Positions 1 to 14,700 of a stretch of DNA of 64,000 bases are shown here, piece after piece. This stretch comes from Dipetalonema caudispina (taxonomy: Eukaryota; Nematoda; Chromadorea; Rhabditida; Onchocercidae). The stretch lies in NCBI GenBank assembly GCA_013365325.1, contig JABVXV010000276.1:21234-85233 (forward strand), in the 5' to 3' direction. Made by a program: the position numbers and the translations under genes. The notes beneath the pieces are model-generated. The model ran no database searches and had not been told where the DNA came from. It saw nothing but the letters and a program-made list of their open reading frames with translations. Numbering within the stretch: the first letter of the stretch is position 1; each line of letters opens with the position of its first letter.

Positions 1-107
1 ACTATAATATTAAATAACAAATTGATGTATTAGTTTTAATGGAAAATTTTCGGGAGCAATAATGTTGGGTTACTGTATTACTGATAGGAAATTTATTTTT
101 TTTAAAG

Positions 108-1615
108 ATGTATCATATATTCTTCCATCATCGAATTCTCCAACAATCGGTAAAAATTGTGTATGTGAAGAGAAGAAAGTAATTCCGGCTTGTGCTTCCA
201 GCAGTAATTCAGCTTCACTCGGTGTAACAGCAGGTTTTTTCTTTTTTTTTTTTTTTTTGAAATCCCCAAATTTTAATTTATTTGAAGCAAACAAAAGTTG
301 TAAAAATTGCAATCGTTTTTTATAAAATGAAAAAAAAAAACATGAATAAATGATGAAAATTGTAAATTTTGACAAGCGATGCGGAATTTATGAAATTTTT
401 GAAGTTTTAACAAACTTTTATGGAAATTGGGAACTTTTTCCTGCATGTTACCACGAATTTATAAAAATTTTAAATTGTAAATTGAAATTTAGTTCCTCCT
501 TTGAAAAATTGCTTAATTTAATCACAAAAAAAAAAATTCGAATAATTTTTAGAATCAACCGCATATTCCTTTGTTGAGCATAACTTTTTTATACCAATAC
601 TTTGTGCTTCCACTGCAACATTGGCAATATTTATTGGTTTTTTTATTGGAAATTTATATTGTCGTTGGAAATTGCCAAATAAAGGAAAGCCTTCTTCATG
701 CCCATCATTTAGTACTACTACTCCTCAACCTGTTTATGGTACCAGGTAATTTGATTTACAACTGTTTTCATTAATATATTATCAAATGGAGTGCTGAAAT
801 TTAGATTTTCTAAAATTTATATTATCAAATTTATACCAAACCTTTGGGATAAAGGGAAGAATTTAAAAAAATGGATATATCTAGAAACATTTAATTACTG
901 AAATTACAATCATAATCAAATTATTTATTATTAAGCTTTAAGACTTTATTTTATTACCCAAGTCTTCTTATTAGAATTAAATCTAAATTTAAAGCAAAAA
1001 TTTTCTACACAAATTGTTATTGTCATTACTGCAAATTGAACTTAAAAATTATTTCAAATATGCAAATTTAGATTGTCATCACCATCATTAAGCATTATCA
1101 ATGCATATGAATCAATATCAAAATTTAGCGGAGCTATACCACTACGATCTGACTCACCCATATCACTTGTGGTTTGTTGTTATTAAAATTTCACTGTTTA
1201 TTTTAATTTAAATATCTACTTGAGGAAAATAATTCCTTACAGCTATTTATTTGTAATATTGCAAATGTACTAAGTAATACTCTCAGAAATACTTCGAATA
1301 TTCGGCAAAATATAATTGTAAACTCAGTAATAACCAAAAATATTAAGTTTGTCTAAAAGAAATTTTCCTCATAATTATTAATTGTTCCAAATCATTTATA
1401 CCTCAATACATTCATTCAGTTAAATTTAAGATCAAATAATTTGAAATTCATTAAATTAGTGGAACTAAATTAATAAAAGAATGGTTGAATTTTAGCAATA
1501 AAAGAATGAACCATAATATATTATTTTGTAGGTGGAAGATTTATCGCATTCATCATCATTTGTGGACAAATTAAAGCAAACAAAAAATCATCGGCCTAAT
1601 CAAATCTATTTGTAG
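108..1615 (+). CDS. C-terminal exons of a single-pass membrane protein (possible semaphorin), 5' partial
   Basis: Four exons join in one frame: 108-233, 553-745, 1072-1171 and 1532-1615 (TAG), giving about 166 residues. Acceptors are TTTAAAG, TTTTTAG, AATTTAG and TTTGTAG. The first donor (GTTTTTTT) is weak and the third could be at 1168 or 1171. The first exon encodes a Cys-containing extracellular-looking stretch (NCVCEEKKVIPAC). The second encodes a hydrophobic segment of about 20 residues (ILCASTATLAIFIGFFIG) followed by a basic stop-transfer stretch (YCRWKLPNKGK). The rest is a Ser-rich cytoplasmic tail ending NHRPNQIYL. Topology would be type I. A transmembrane semaphorin is my best guess because of this layout and the chromosome-I neighbours, but no sema or PSI domain lies in the window, so the family is unproven. 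It is transcribed towards afadin (convergent). Confidence 0.5.
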
Positions 1616-4600
1616 CAGATTTAATTCATTTCATTGTTTAAAACACACTTTCAAATCAATTTGCGGGTCATTTGTATATCATTTGCATATCTTTTCATTA
1701 AGTTTAATGTTGGAAATCTTAAAAAAATTCGATAAGAATGATGACAAAATATGGGAAAATTAAGCAAAAAGAGAGGAGGAAAAAAAAGAAAAATCGGAAA
1801 AATTAGTAAGGGTTATTACTTTAAATTAGTATTGGGTATTCATTTTCGATCCTAAATGACTTTTACTGACCATAAATCAATTAATTAGGAAATGATGTGT
1901 ATGCATACACATAAAGTTTTTGTTTCAAAATTCTTTTGATCTTGTAACCTTTGTTACAATGAAAAATTAAATAAGTTCAAAAAAATGAATTTTGAATGAA
2001 AGTTCTAAAATTTCCCTAACTAATTTTATTTACGCAATCGCTTTATCCTGAAACGTGTAATTTAAATCTTTGATATTAAATTTCATATAAAACGCTTAAA
2101 AAGGATAATAATGTAGGCATGCAGAAGCATCAATTTATTTGAAGTCTTACTTTTTCAAAAAAAAACTTCAGCATCAAATTCATAAAATTTTAGTAAATAA
2201 GGTAAAAGTGATGGTTGTTTTGAAACAACGCTTTACATATGATACATTTCGTATTCATCATACTGTGATTTAACCCTAAGTTATTTTTAATAAAGTGAAA
2301 TTTATGATTCTGGTAAATCGAATAGGTAAATAAAAAGTGTCTTCTAAATTCGCATTATTATCATGCTTTGTATTGATGTTTGTTTGAAATTTCATGTATA
2401 ATCGACCAATATTTTATTTAATTTTCCAAAAATACTTGTGACGAAATTTCCGAGCATATGTTGAACCTGTAATTTAAAACTGGGTAATTTTAAATGGTTA
2501 ACTAACTGAATTTCGTGCCAAAATACGATACTTATTGGTAAGAGTTGATTTTAGATTTTGAAAATTTAAATCTTGTAAAAATAATCTAATGACAAAAAAG
2601 TGAAAAAGTATCGACAACCAGAGTTATAAATAACCAAACTGGCATTGTCACAGAATCGCAGTAAGATAAGCTGTTATTTGAATTTGAATTGAACGTTATA
2701 AGATTTAATTAATTGTAAAACCTAATTACTTGGCTATATATATATATATATATATACGCGTATCTTCGTGCTTGGTTAAATGTTAATACTGTAAATTTGC
2801 TGATACCGTAAAATGACCATGTGGAATAAAATTCCTGAAACATTTTCTTTTTACACTAGCCTTTTTATGTCTCTATATAATTGTGTTATAATACTTCCAT
2901 ATTTTGAACAATATATCACTGTACATATATATAATCATACTGTATATTTACACGTATCCCATCCATACTGTACTTGGCATGTATACAATATGTATACTTT
3001 CTTACAGTATCCGAAGGATCAATTCATCAATTTTCTAATGAAGAGGGAATCCAGACACGGAAAGGTATCGGTGGAATAGCAGGGAGGGAGAAATGCAGGG
3101 GTAATACGAAAAAAAAGGTTATAAAAAAATCCCCGTCTAATCACGATAATGAATAAAACAAGTCAACTGATGTTACACTACTGTCAACCCATCAACCCAT
3201 CCATCCCTCCGTAATGAAAATAAATTCATTCAATTACATGCAATTTACATATAGTATAGTATTACTGTATTATTTCTCATCGATTAAAATTATACACTAC
3301 TTTTCCTCTCAGCTTCATCACACCAAAATAAATGGTAATATTGATAATACCGATATTGATTTTTATAGAAATAATTTTGCACAGAAACTGGAAAATTGAA
3401 ATCATCGTAAATTTATTGATGAAAATTAAGATAAAGTGATTAAATTAAATTAAATGAGCAAAAAATAATGATTACATGATACTTATTTGGAGAATTAATT
3501 AACGACGTCATTTTATCACTCTTGCATATAAATAATGTAGCCATATTAAACGGGAAATTTCGTCAAAATGAATGGAATACAAGATTGGACAATGAAAATT
3601 TCGAGTAATTTAAAAAAAGCCATAGGATACACGAGAAGCAAATGATAAATGCATATAACACTTTGATAACAGCTACAGCATTTTTGAAAACTACCACAAG
3701 AAATTTATGCTGATAAGGAACAAATGATACGATGAAATTTGCTTAGCAGAAAAGAAAGAAAAATTAAATAATAAATGCAGGAAGAAATTTTATTTCGAAT
3801 TTGCAGCAAGGTATCACGCACTATAGGTATATAACTTTTACCTTTCTCCAAAATGATCAGATAGTAAGCTAAACTGTAACTTGGTCACTGATCATTGACA
3901 GTATTAGCGACGAAGGTATACTGTGTTGATGACTTACAGCTATAAATAGCACATTTGAACGAGGCTCACAATGTTAATCGATAAAATTTCTTAGTAAATG
4001 AAAAATTCACTTGAAAAAGGTTGAATTTTTGGAATTTTTTGCTGAAGTTAGATTTGAACTGTTCTAGAAATTTCGGATGAATTTTCAAACTTTTAATTTG
4101 CATTTTAAAGGAATGCAGGGAGACATGGATCAAAATAGCAATATTTAAAAAATATATGTAAAAAATAATATGCACATAATGAAATAAAAAGGCAAAACGA
4201 GTAAAGGCGAAATGAAAATATAAAATGAATATAAATGATCCCAAAATTGCAAAGCAAATAAAGAACTATAGGAAAATACCTAAATAATAAAATCCAAACT
4301 ATATAAATAAAATGATGCAGGGAAACTTAAATAAAGACAACTAAGGCTACGTGAGACCCACGTGAGAGATGGTGTAAGAGATTTGTAATGCGTTCAACGT
4401 TAACAAAAAAAAAAAAAAAAAAAAAACAAACGATTTAAAAGGCGTTAATATTGCTATGAGTCCTTATATAAAAGTATATAAAGACATATATATATAAGCC
4501 ATATCAACAATAAAGCTAAAATCTTTGAGAACATAGATTTCGAATGATATTTACAAAGTGCCACAATTCAACAATTTTTTGAGAAGGGTAATATTTTGTT

Positions 4601-5069
4601 TCATGGTTTTCATAATAAATTACTTCTAAGTGAGAAGATGAACCTAATGTTATTAATTAGGGAACAAACAAAGAGAAGAGCTTCTCGGAAACAAAATCAT
4701 TTTAAGCAATTTCATACATTTTGATATTACGTCTCAACGCTAATGATATTTTAAAATAAATTTCACAAAAAGCCATTCAAAATATGGATAAGACTAACAT
4801 AGATAAATTTTTTTTTTCTGAACATATAGCGTATTAAAAAAAAGAAAAAAAAAATAAGTGATCAAGTTGCTTTTACTGGTGATACAACGATAACTATATA
4901 TATCTTTGTGTCAACCACAGCTACTATAATCATCTTCAACAATCCTTGAGTTGTAAGGATCAACAATTTTGTTTTTCTCAAAAAAAGATAGTATTTGTAA
5001 TGTCTGTACTTCATTTTCATATTGTTACACTTATTAACCAAATCCAATATTCAAGGAAAAAGGAAGGAT
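1616..5069. other. Intergenic region between two convergent genes
   Basis: This 3.45 kb holds no exon chain that I can support. It has a (TA)11 tract at 2735-2756, an A-run near 4408-4430 and A/T-rich unique sequence. Short open frames at 2813-3399 and 3966-4244 lack splice context or protein-like composition. It must include the 3' UTRs of both flanking genes. No clear AATAAA lies close to either stop codon. Confidence 0.6.
2735..2756. repeat. (TA)n microsatellite
   Basis: Uninterrupted TA dinucleotide tract of 22 bases in intergenic DNA. Confidence 0.9.
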
Positions 5070-8000
5070 TCAGAAATCATCCATTGTTTGTTCAATTTCA
5101 CGCTGTATAGTGGATGCTTTATGGCGATTCTTCAGAGTTTTCTCACCGATCTGCTCCGCAAATAGCTGCATTTTATCGCGAAATCCTAGTTTTGAACCAT
5201 CAATCTGAAAGGAAGAAAAAATTGATTTCAAAAAGTAAAAATATTCAAAGCTCTTCCAGGCTAATATAATTTTCAAATGAATATTCAGCAACCATTTACC
5301 ACTACTTGTTGAGTACAAATAACCAACGGTGAAGTCCAAATTTTTTTATTTAAAACCGAAAAATACCTTTGCTTCTTTTGCTGCATGTTGCTTTGCCTCT
5401 AGTTCAATGAGACGTGCCTGTCGTGGATCTCGATATACCTCATGGGTACCAAGCACCTGTTCAATATGATATTCAACATGCGACTTGCATGATAGAATGA
5501 ATAAAGAAATAAATGAAGTATTATCACCATTTTCATTTTATGAATAAGAAAATTTACTTGAGCTCTTGGTTCCGGTCGATCGTCATCTTCATAAATAAGC
5601 TTACTATCACTATCCGAATCTCGCTCCCCAAGATTCTCTGCAACTTTGTCATCCCATTGTACTCCCTTTTTCTTCATTACCGTCTCATCGGAATTCTCAC
5701 TAAATATTTTTTTTTTTTTTAAATGAAAGATGAAATATAAAAGGTTTACTAAACAGTGAGGTTTGCTGTGACGACTTCTAACCTCTGATATGTGGACAAA
5801 ATTGATTATTCTCTAAAGTAAGAAAACATACTTAGTCAATAAAGAATCATTCTTCTCTTCCAGAAATCCCTCTCCTTCTATTGCATGAGTATCTTGCTTC
5901 TGCTGTTCAGTTATTTTTTCCACCTCATTCATTTCTGAAAATATTATCTAATTGTCTGAAATAAAAATCAGTGATGTGTACGGAAGAATAAATTCTAAAC
6001 TGAATTCTTACCAACCTAATTTTATTGACGTCTTTTCGCATTTTTCTGATTTTTCTGATATTGGTAAGTTTTTCGGCTGTTCAAGACAAGAATCATCCTG
6101 TCTCGCAGAAATAACGATCTCTGGCGATAAGGATTTCGTTTGCTCCCGTTCAATGATATTTTTATTTGAATTTGATTCAATCGGAAATGGTACGCGAATT
6201 TTTGCTAATTCGTTAACAAGCTCACGATATTTTTGATGATCTGCTTCAGTCATTGCGGAACCTTTTGATTCAAGCTCATCCAGCTGCTCGTTCAACTCAT
6301 CTCGCCTCTGTAGATTACAGAATGTTAAGAATTGAAGAACTTTTTTTTGGAAAGAATGAGAAATGAAATAATACAGAGAGTTTGGGTACAAGATTTTATG
6401 AAAAATTTATAATTCTTACACTACAGTACAACGAAGTCTAGGATCTAAATTAAGAACCACAAACTTCAAAATAAAAAAGCGGCTTAGGTAACCACAAACC
6501 ACCTTCTAACTCAGGAATTTATTCAACATACAGAAAACACAAACAAAAACTATGTCAACAATGGAAGAGAAAAAGGAAGCCACATAGAAAAAACTTACGG
6601 TGATATGACGTTTGGGTGGTACCGGTGGTGCTTTCTTTGTAAATCGATGTCCTGGACATTCATCTATCACTATTACTGGTTCTTGCGCTGCACCCACAAC
6701 TGACGACCGAATAGAATCGTGAGACGATGTGGAAGCAATGGAATTTTGCTCACGTAACGTGGGATTTGTGTTAATAGTTCGCGAAGCCTCAAAATGTTGT
6801 TGAGTAGAATTGTGTGGAAAAATACGTTGATATGGAAGAATGTTGCGCGAAGAGGTAGAAGAGTGGGATGATTCGAACGTAGAATGATCTTCGATCAAGG
6901 GTAAATTTGCGTAATCGGTAATCGGTGATGATGATGTACTTGACAGAACATATTCGGACTGCAAACAAACAAATAAGCCAGGAGAAGAAAGAAGAGAATT
7001 AAGGATAAAGAGAAGCAGGAAGGGTAAGAAAAATCCAAAATTTTCGAAATTTTAAGTTTAATTTAAACATGAATTTTCAAAATGGAGTTTTTATTTTTCT
7101 TAAATTTCAAGCAATCCTTTTAAAATTTTAATTCAAAGTGAAGACAAATTCAGAGATAAGTAAAACTTCACTAAGGCAAAAGTAGGTTTAAAAGCCTTTA
7201 CTAAATGAGCTACTGAGGGCACATTCCACTACCATACGAAGAAAATTCAAAGAGGAAAAAAGAATGCTAAGGTAAGCAGCACTGGTATGAAGTATATTAA
7301 AGATGCAAAGGGCAATAAGAGAGTGATAGCACAGATATAGTTAAAGCGAAAGAATAAGCATAGGTATCGCATCATGAAAATTTCAAGGAGAGAAAAAAAA
7401 AACTTACTGGTAGAGCATTTTTCAATGCTGAATTATGGTAATGATTGGAAGAGGATAAAGCAGAGGTGGCATAAAGATGAGATGGAGATTGTGATCGTGA
7501 ATGATACTGCTGCTGCTGACGTAGGGTTGGCGATGGTGTGGGACGTGAAGGTTGAATAACGATGGGACGAATATTTCGATAATGAGATGGTATGGAATTA
7601 CGTTGCAAACTTGTACTTGTTTGATATTTTTCACAGTGTACTGGAATGGTGACAGCACCAGAAGATGGCTGCAACGATGTCAGGGATATCGTCAATGCTT
7701 TGTCAACCTGAAAATAAAGTTCAAAAAAAAAATAATAATAATAATAATAATGAAAATGTAAATTTGTTGCACGATCTTGAGAACTGGTAAACCAAACCGG
7801 ATTCTGATAAATATCAGATGTTGAAGCTGAGCGACTTTTGATAGGCTGTTGGTCGGTTGCAGTGATAGAACCATGTTGCGGCCGTGCCCGATAAGCACTA
7901 TTAGTCATTGTCCCAGGATATCCGTTACGTGCAGGTTTCTGGAAAACAAAATGTAATTAGTGTACCGGAATGATTTCTATAAAATGTTTCTGTGATAAAT

Positions 8001-8340
8001 GATGTCAAAGGAAAGATAATTAGCCTATGATAGGCAAAGCTGATATGATTATTCTTTAACCAACGACCATATCTTGATAACAACGAACTCAGCAATTGCG
8101 ATGATTTCTGCGGGTAATGAAATTACAAACAAAAAAAAGACTCTACTGAATGACGCTTTCAGAAAAGTACCATTAAATTGAAGTGAGCATTACTGGAATA
8201 ATTAGAGGTCATCGACGTAGCTGAATTTTGCCGTGAAAATCGTTGAGTATTAGCAGCAGCTGTAATACACAGAACAATACAATCCATACATGTTATGACT
8301 CGTACACAATTGAAATTATAAAATTTAAACACAAATACTG

Positions 8341-8376
<36 letters not shown>

Positions 8377-8728
8377 AATGTTTAAATTATAAGTGATTTA
8401 TGCACTAACTATACAATGCAATAACACTGAGTAAAACGGATTAAGATGGGATATTAAAACGTATAATTTAATTTGGTTAGCAACAGATTATGTGTTGATT
8501 AAATTTTAAAATGAAACTTATTGAATGAATGGTCTCTTATTTTTAACCAACAAGTGGTAGAGCTAAGATTGCAATAATGGCGCAGTTATCTAGGGAAATT
8601 ATAAAGTTTTTTTTTTCAAGATTTTAGAGATTTAACAATGACAAGTGCATATGGTTACCGTTAACAGTCACATTTTCTGAAGAATTCGGTAGAGTCGACT
8701 GTTGACCAGAAGAAGGTAGTTGACCTGT
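5070..8728 (-). other. Afadin C-terminal low-complexity, proline-rich and coiled-coil region
   Basis: Ten exons. 8728-8659 to 6958-6599 are Ser/Thr/Gln-rich and disordered, ending with KKAPPVPPKRHIT, a probable SH3-binding motif. 6307-6016 (RRDELNEQLDELESKG, YRELVNELAKIRVP) matches the afadin helical segment before its acidic coiled coil. 5699-5558 is acidic. 5456-5367 has VLGTHEVYRDPRQARLIELE, and the last exon has FRDKMQLFAEQIGEKTLKNR and ends TMDDF. The family's actin-binding function maps to this C-terminal part. The final helix resembles the human end (FKERQRLFSQ). Confidence 0.85.
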
Positions 8729-11700
8729 CTGCAATTTTGCTAATTATTTCGCTCCTTGTGATCGGTATGCGTGCAATATCCTCTCGGCTTATTCAAATCT
8801 TTTATGTCATTAACAATATTCTTGGCTTATTTTGGGAGATATTACAAAACGACACACTCATCCAAACATCTTTTTAGTTTATGAGAGTAACCCTTAGGAA
8901 GTTGACTCTTCATAATTTCATTGTATTTAGGGTAAAGGATTATAGATCACCGAATCGAATCCGCAATATATTGCGACAATTCGGTTACAATATCATGACT
9001 GTAGAACGACACCTGTCAAGACGGATGAATTAGTTACTGCAATACAAAAGATTTTCTTCTTTCTCAAGCGACTGTCTCATACATATTGGTCTGTATTTTA
9101 TCTCAACCAAGCAGAAACAAGGAAAAAGAATGGAAAGAGATAAATTAGAAAAGAAAAAAATAGATCTTAAAGGGACCGACTTGTATAATAGAATGGATGC
9201 CTGACGATGGTACTTGTACTTGTGGAGGATTATTTAACCATTCGTAGAGACCATTGTACCGTGCGGCATGTTTGTACACCTCAAACGATACGATCGGTCC
9301 ACTCGAAGACATTTTCGATGCCGCCCTAAAAATAAATGAATGAATAATTGATTCAACGTTAAAAATACCAATTTTCTCGTTTTGCAAATGCATAATGTCC
9401 GCAAGGTGACAACAACAATGCCACCATTCCCTCCTTTCTCCTCTTCTCTTACTACCTCATCATCATTCATTCATTCATCCTTGAGAATATAAAGAATTGC
9501 AAAATACTCCTAAAGTTGCTATAATAAATACTTCAAAATCTTCTTATACTTAGCATTATATCGAAAAATGATCGGTCGTACTTATTGGATATGAATTCAG
9601 TATGATCCATAAAACTTAAGTGAAAAGCATCTTTTTTTCTGACTAATAGACTACTTCAAGGAAAAACCATACTAATTATAATAAAAAGTTATTAAGCATT
9701 TATATAAACGAACGGATGCATTGACTTAGAATTTCTATCGCACTAATAATTTGTTCTCACTTGGCTCTTTTATTGTAGTGAATTTTTTTAGTTTCTAATA
9801 AATAAGAAATGAAATCTAACGATATATTTCAAAACATACTCTTCTTGGCTGATTCCAATAAGTGATTGGCCATTGACGGAAAGTAGCTGATCTCCAGATT
9901 CAAGGCGACCATCCTTGAAATTAACAGTTTTTAAGCATGCGAATTTCCAAATTATATGTTTTATTTCATAATGATAAGTTAAAAAAGTTCTTTATCTTAA
10001 TTAAACTTAACATAAGGTATTTTTGAAATGTGCTAGACCTAAAAATGTTAAATTTCTTGAGAATTTTTAGAACGCTGCCTCAAACTATTAAGAGGTATTT
10101 CTAAACTTGTTTGCACGCTATCATATAAACTTGTCAACTTTACTGTGTAGGATTGCAATAAATGATACAAAAAAAAAAAAAAATGCGAATTCCATAAAAA
10201 CACATTAAAGTCTGAAGTGAAACAACTAAACAACAAAAATAAAAAAATGTAAAAACGAAAAACAAACTCGATGTGCGGCACTACCATCCACAACCTTCTT
10301 CACATAAATACCAATGGAACGTTCACCGATCCCCTGAACCACGCAAAACATCATTTTAGAAATTGAAATATTCGAATGATTGTAGGAATAGAAAGTATAG
10401 AATGTCAGTTAATACTTTTTCAGACAACAAATATGCTGGGTAAATTGCCAGGTTCGTTTGTGAAAACGATTAGAATAAGAAATAACCATTAAACAACGAT
10501 AATCAGCACGAATAAGATGGAGGACAGCGGATGAAATGAGAGAATGAAATTGATTTTTTTTCTTCCCATTTAATTCATTTCCTTTTTTGACTGTGAGTAA
10601 ATTTTCAATAATTGTGCGATTAGAGAAGATATAAAAGATTAGAAAAGTGAAACAGGCAGAAAGCGATCGCAAAACAGGGAGGCAAAACGAATAAAATATG
10701 TAAAATAGATGATATGCGTATGTAAGGTGATAAAGTCAAATGACCACATGCGATTTTTTGAAAGAAGATAAGATAATAATAATAAATATTACAGATTATA
10801 AGGAGGTATCACATAAATGTGTTACAGTGAAACGAGCAATTTTGCTATGTAAATTAGGTTATATGAGATATCATCAAGGTGTTAACTACCAGTTCAACGA
10901 TTAGACTTTGGTATAGAATTATTCTGTATAATGAAAAGTTGACAGATCACTAATGACAGTAGGCACAGATACAACGCCTACTAATGTCAGTCCTTGATGT
11001 GTTGTAGATTGGTAATGATAAGGAAAATTTCCATCACTGATGTAGTTTTAGATATCATTGCATGATATGTATACATATACTCAATTCCCTCTTCCCTCTC
11101 TCCATTGACTTTTCTGTCAGTCGGATCTTAAACTGACAAAATTTTAAGAAAGTAAAAACAAAGGAGTAAGAGGGACTAAAAAAGACAACAAAAGAAAGGA
11201 AAGAAAAAAATGTGGATTTTATTTCCTGTAATGCAAACAGCGGGAGAAACAGTAACAATATATAAAATAACGAATCAAGATATACTTAATCTTTTCTACT
11301 CTTTGTCCTCTCTCCTATTCTCAGTGTTTTCCTTTTTATTCCCATTTCTAAAGTTGCAAAAAGCTGATGATTTATGAATATTCAATTTTGCTTATAGCTT
11401 TTTATCCTTCATTTCCATAACAATATCATTAAATGATATTGAAGTACAGTCCTCTTTACAAGAGAGTAGAGAAGAAAAGGAACTGGCAAGGGAATCTCAG
11501 TGAGATTTGTATTTGGTAATAAAATTTTATGGCATCTTTCGTTCATCTCGAACAAAAAAAGGTAGTAATCGCAGGATACAGGAAAACGAAAAAATATTTA
11601 TAATCTTATTAAATTGCTGATCGTACGAGAAGGAATTTTGAAAGCGCAATATAAAACGTACCTGAGCAGCTACAATACTTAATCCGATTCCACCAGTACC

Positions 11701-14700
11701 ACGATTAATACTGACCATTATAATCTCTGGATCTCGTTCCTGAAATTTATGAAACTGGAAAATTTCCCTTCCATTTATTCGTTCAACTCAGAAATCTAAA
11801 AGTGAATAAAACCATATGTGTGTGAAAGTTAGTCCTCTATCATTTGATGAAACGGTGCCTCTTACTACCTTGTTGAACACTTTTATATACAGTATACCTT
11901 ACTTTGTAGAACGAAATTTAAAATTTCTGCTAATAAAGACATATACTTTAATTAACGATCATTCAACTTGCACCACAAAACTTTCCAGTATTAATTTGGA
12001 ACTAAATAATCTAAATTCAACACCAAAGAAGTAAGCTTTCGCAATTCCAATCCACAAGATTTAATGAGCTTTAATACATTACGGAAAAACACATCGCTTG
12101 CATAACTCACTGATTCGAAACCTTACTGCTTCATCTTTAAACCCAAGTCAGATCAAGAAAAAAAAGGCAATTTGTCGCATGCGAACCATATAAGACATTT
12201 TTTTTTATTATTAGTATTCTGTGAGCAAATACTACTGGTCATAATAACACGGAACATCAAATTGCGCCGATTTTCAGATTCCGGAAAACGATCTGAATGT
12301 CTCTGCTCCAAAACAACTGGTAGCCGCAATTAACTATACTAATAATTTTTTCCATTTCCTTCTCATTTACTTAATCCTTCACAACTATGAAACTCTTAGC
12401 CTTCAGTTACAGTGCTGGATGATCATAAAACGATTTGTCAATTTGAAGAATTTTGGAAGTTAAAAAATCAACATAAAAAAAAACCTACTCGTCTAGATAG
12501 TGAATTTACACTGGATATAGATGTTTGTTCAGGCAAAGTGTTCGATAGTGTCCCCATTTCTGACTTGGTCGGTTCTTTGTTCTGCAACGAAAACTTGGCT
12601 AACATCATATCATGATTATCTTTAGTAAAAAACATGTTTATGCCTTAATAAATTTCTCAAATATTCAACTTGATTAATTTTCAATTAAGGATACAAAAGA
12701 CAGATCAGAGTTGCCTTTTTCCATAATTTTTTGCAAATAATTATACAAATTTGAATTTAAATGCATAAAAAACACAAACAAAATGTATCAAACAATAGAT
12801 GAAAAAAATTGTGGAAGTAGATATCAAATGTATATTTTGATTTTTAAAAAAGGGAACGAAATCAGTAGAATACATGTCTTAAATGGATTATGCATATATT
12901 TTCATAAGGAGGATGTATGTTCTTGTGAAAGAACTTTTTATCAAAATATTTCTCTTTTTACAAGAGAAAAAAAACAGAAAAAGAACAGAAAGAGAGACTT
13001 TTTTCCTTTGAACTTTTTTCAACCCAAAAATGAAAACAATTCAGCACTTTCTATTTCAATTTTTCCCGTTTTTCTTCCCTTCTTATTTCGATAGATTTAA
13101 TTTTCCTCTTGACATGTATTACATCTCATGAAACACACACCCGGTTAGAAAAGCATTGTATCAACGAAATGAATATAAAAAATGGTTTATATGTCTCTGT
13201 ATTTTTCATAACTCATGTTGTTTCAGGAGTTTGAGCGGTTTTTAAAGAACTGAACATTTTCAATCCTAACTTTATCCGTGATATTTGTAACGATTTCGCT
13301 CAAATTATGCGTAAATTTATGATCTCCTAAGGACAAGCTTTAAAGATACCCTTTAAGAAAAAAAATTATGTTTCAAAAGATAAAAGTTAAGTCATAAATC
13401 GATCAAAGTATTTGGTTGATCACCACGTGGTGATAACAATTACAAGATTATTCTCGCTATTATGAAGGTTAATCCAATAATTTCGGACAGCACTTTTGAT
13501 GAAGACAAAAGAAAAACCACGAGGTAAAAGTCCTCAGATGAAGTTCAAATGCATTTTTAGGAAATCAAAAAGCAATTTGAAATAAATATGGGTTAATAGA
13601 GACATAAGCACAAATGAACTGATAATTTTATTTATAGAAGATTTTAGCTTTCCTACAGTTCCTTAAAGAAAGCTATCGAAGTATTCATCCTGGATATAAT
13701 CATCAATTAAGTAAGTATCTCATTCCTCATCTTTTCCGAATGATTTAGTAATTTGAATACTGCGGAAGTAAATTGTGAAAATCATGAAAGACACACACTC
13801 GTACACACGCATACGGACATATATATGCACATAAACACATACGCCCATTCATATTATTAGTTCTTGCGATTAAAACTTCCTCACAGCCCAACGAATTTAT
13901 GAAAAGATTTCAAAAAATATAGAAAAAAAAGCGAAGATATTTTGGTAGAACAGTGAAAATGAGGTTATTTCCGATAAATAGAACAAATAATCACCATAAG
14001 TATGCGAAAATTCTTCTTTCTGATTTCATTATATGAGTATATTTACATCACTTGAAAACAGATATATTTCAAGTGATGATGATTGACGACAGGAAAACTA
14101 AATGTGAAAAATGAGAGGAATGACGATGATGATGATGATGATTAACATTCACAGCCTAGCATATTTATCTAAAATCATCAAATAACATCACTCAAAATTT
14201 CTTTATTATGCTCAAATCATTGAAATGCTACCATATATATCAAATATAAAAACCTTTCAGGATGTCTTTTCAGTCTAACATAACCATAGCAAAAACTCGC
14301 CTATCCTATAGGATACCTAATGTTCGTCTTTCAATTCATTCTTTGCCATTCTCATCTTCCTTCCATTTTCAAATATGGCTGTATTTAATCCAACAATTCT
14401 AATAACAATGAACCAACAGCTACGCAGCATTTTCAGCAGTTGGAATTTCTTTACAATCATTTCACCTAATAGTTTTTCTCTTTATAATCACCCACAATAA
14501 GTTACTTTTTTCATTTAGCGTCTCATCATTTCCTGTGTTTGTCCTTAAATTATTACTGAAAGGAAAATTCGATTATCCGAATTTCGTGTATTTATCATGA
14601 AACCGAAATTTATTGTCATACTAATCAAAAGACAACCCCACATTGAGAAATATAAACTGCCATAAAATAGTACTTATCCAGATACCATATGCACATGATA

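Noticed and set aside
70..375. 101-codon - strand frame with a protein-like stretch (TPSEAELLLEAQAG)
   Set aside because: It has no acceptor before it (only an A-run), and the + strand reading of the same bases joins in phase with three downstream exons encoding a transmembrane protein.
2813..3399. Small + strand frames in the intergenic DNA
   Set aside because: His/Tyr/Ile-rich AT translation, no consistent splice signals, no start context and no family motifs.
12412..13094. Two + strand open frames in an afadin intron
   Set aside because: No splice sites or recognisable motifs; Lys/Phe-rich composition follows from AT-rich DNA.
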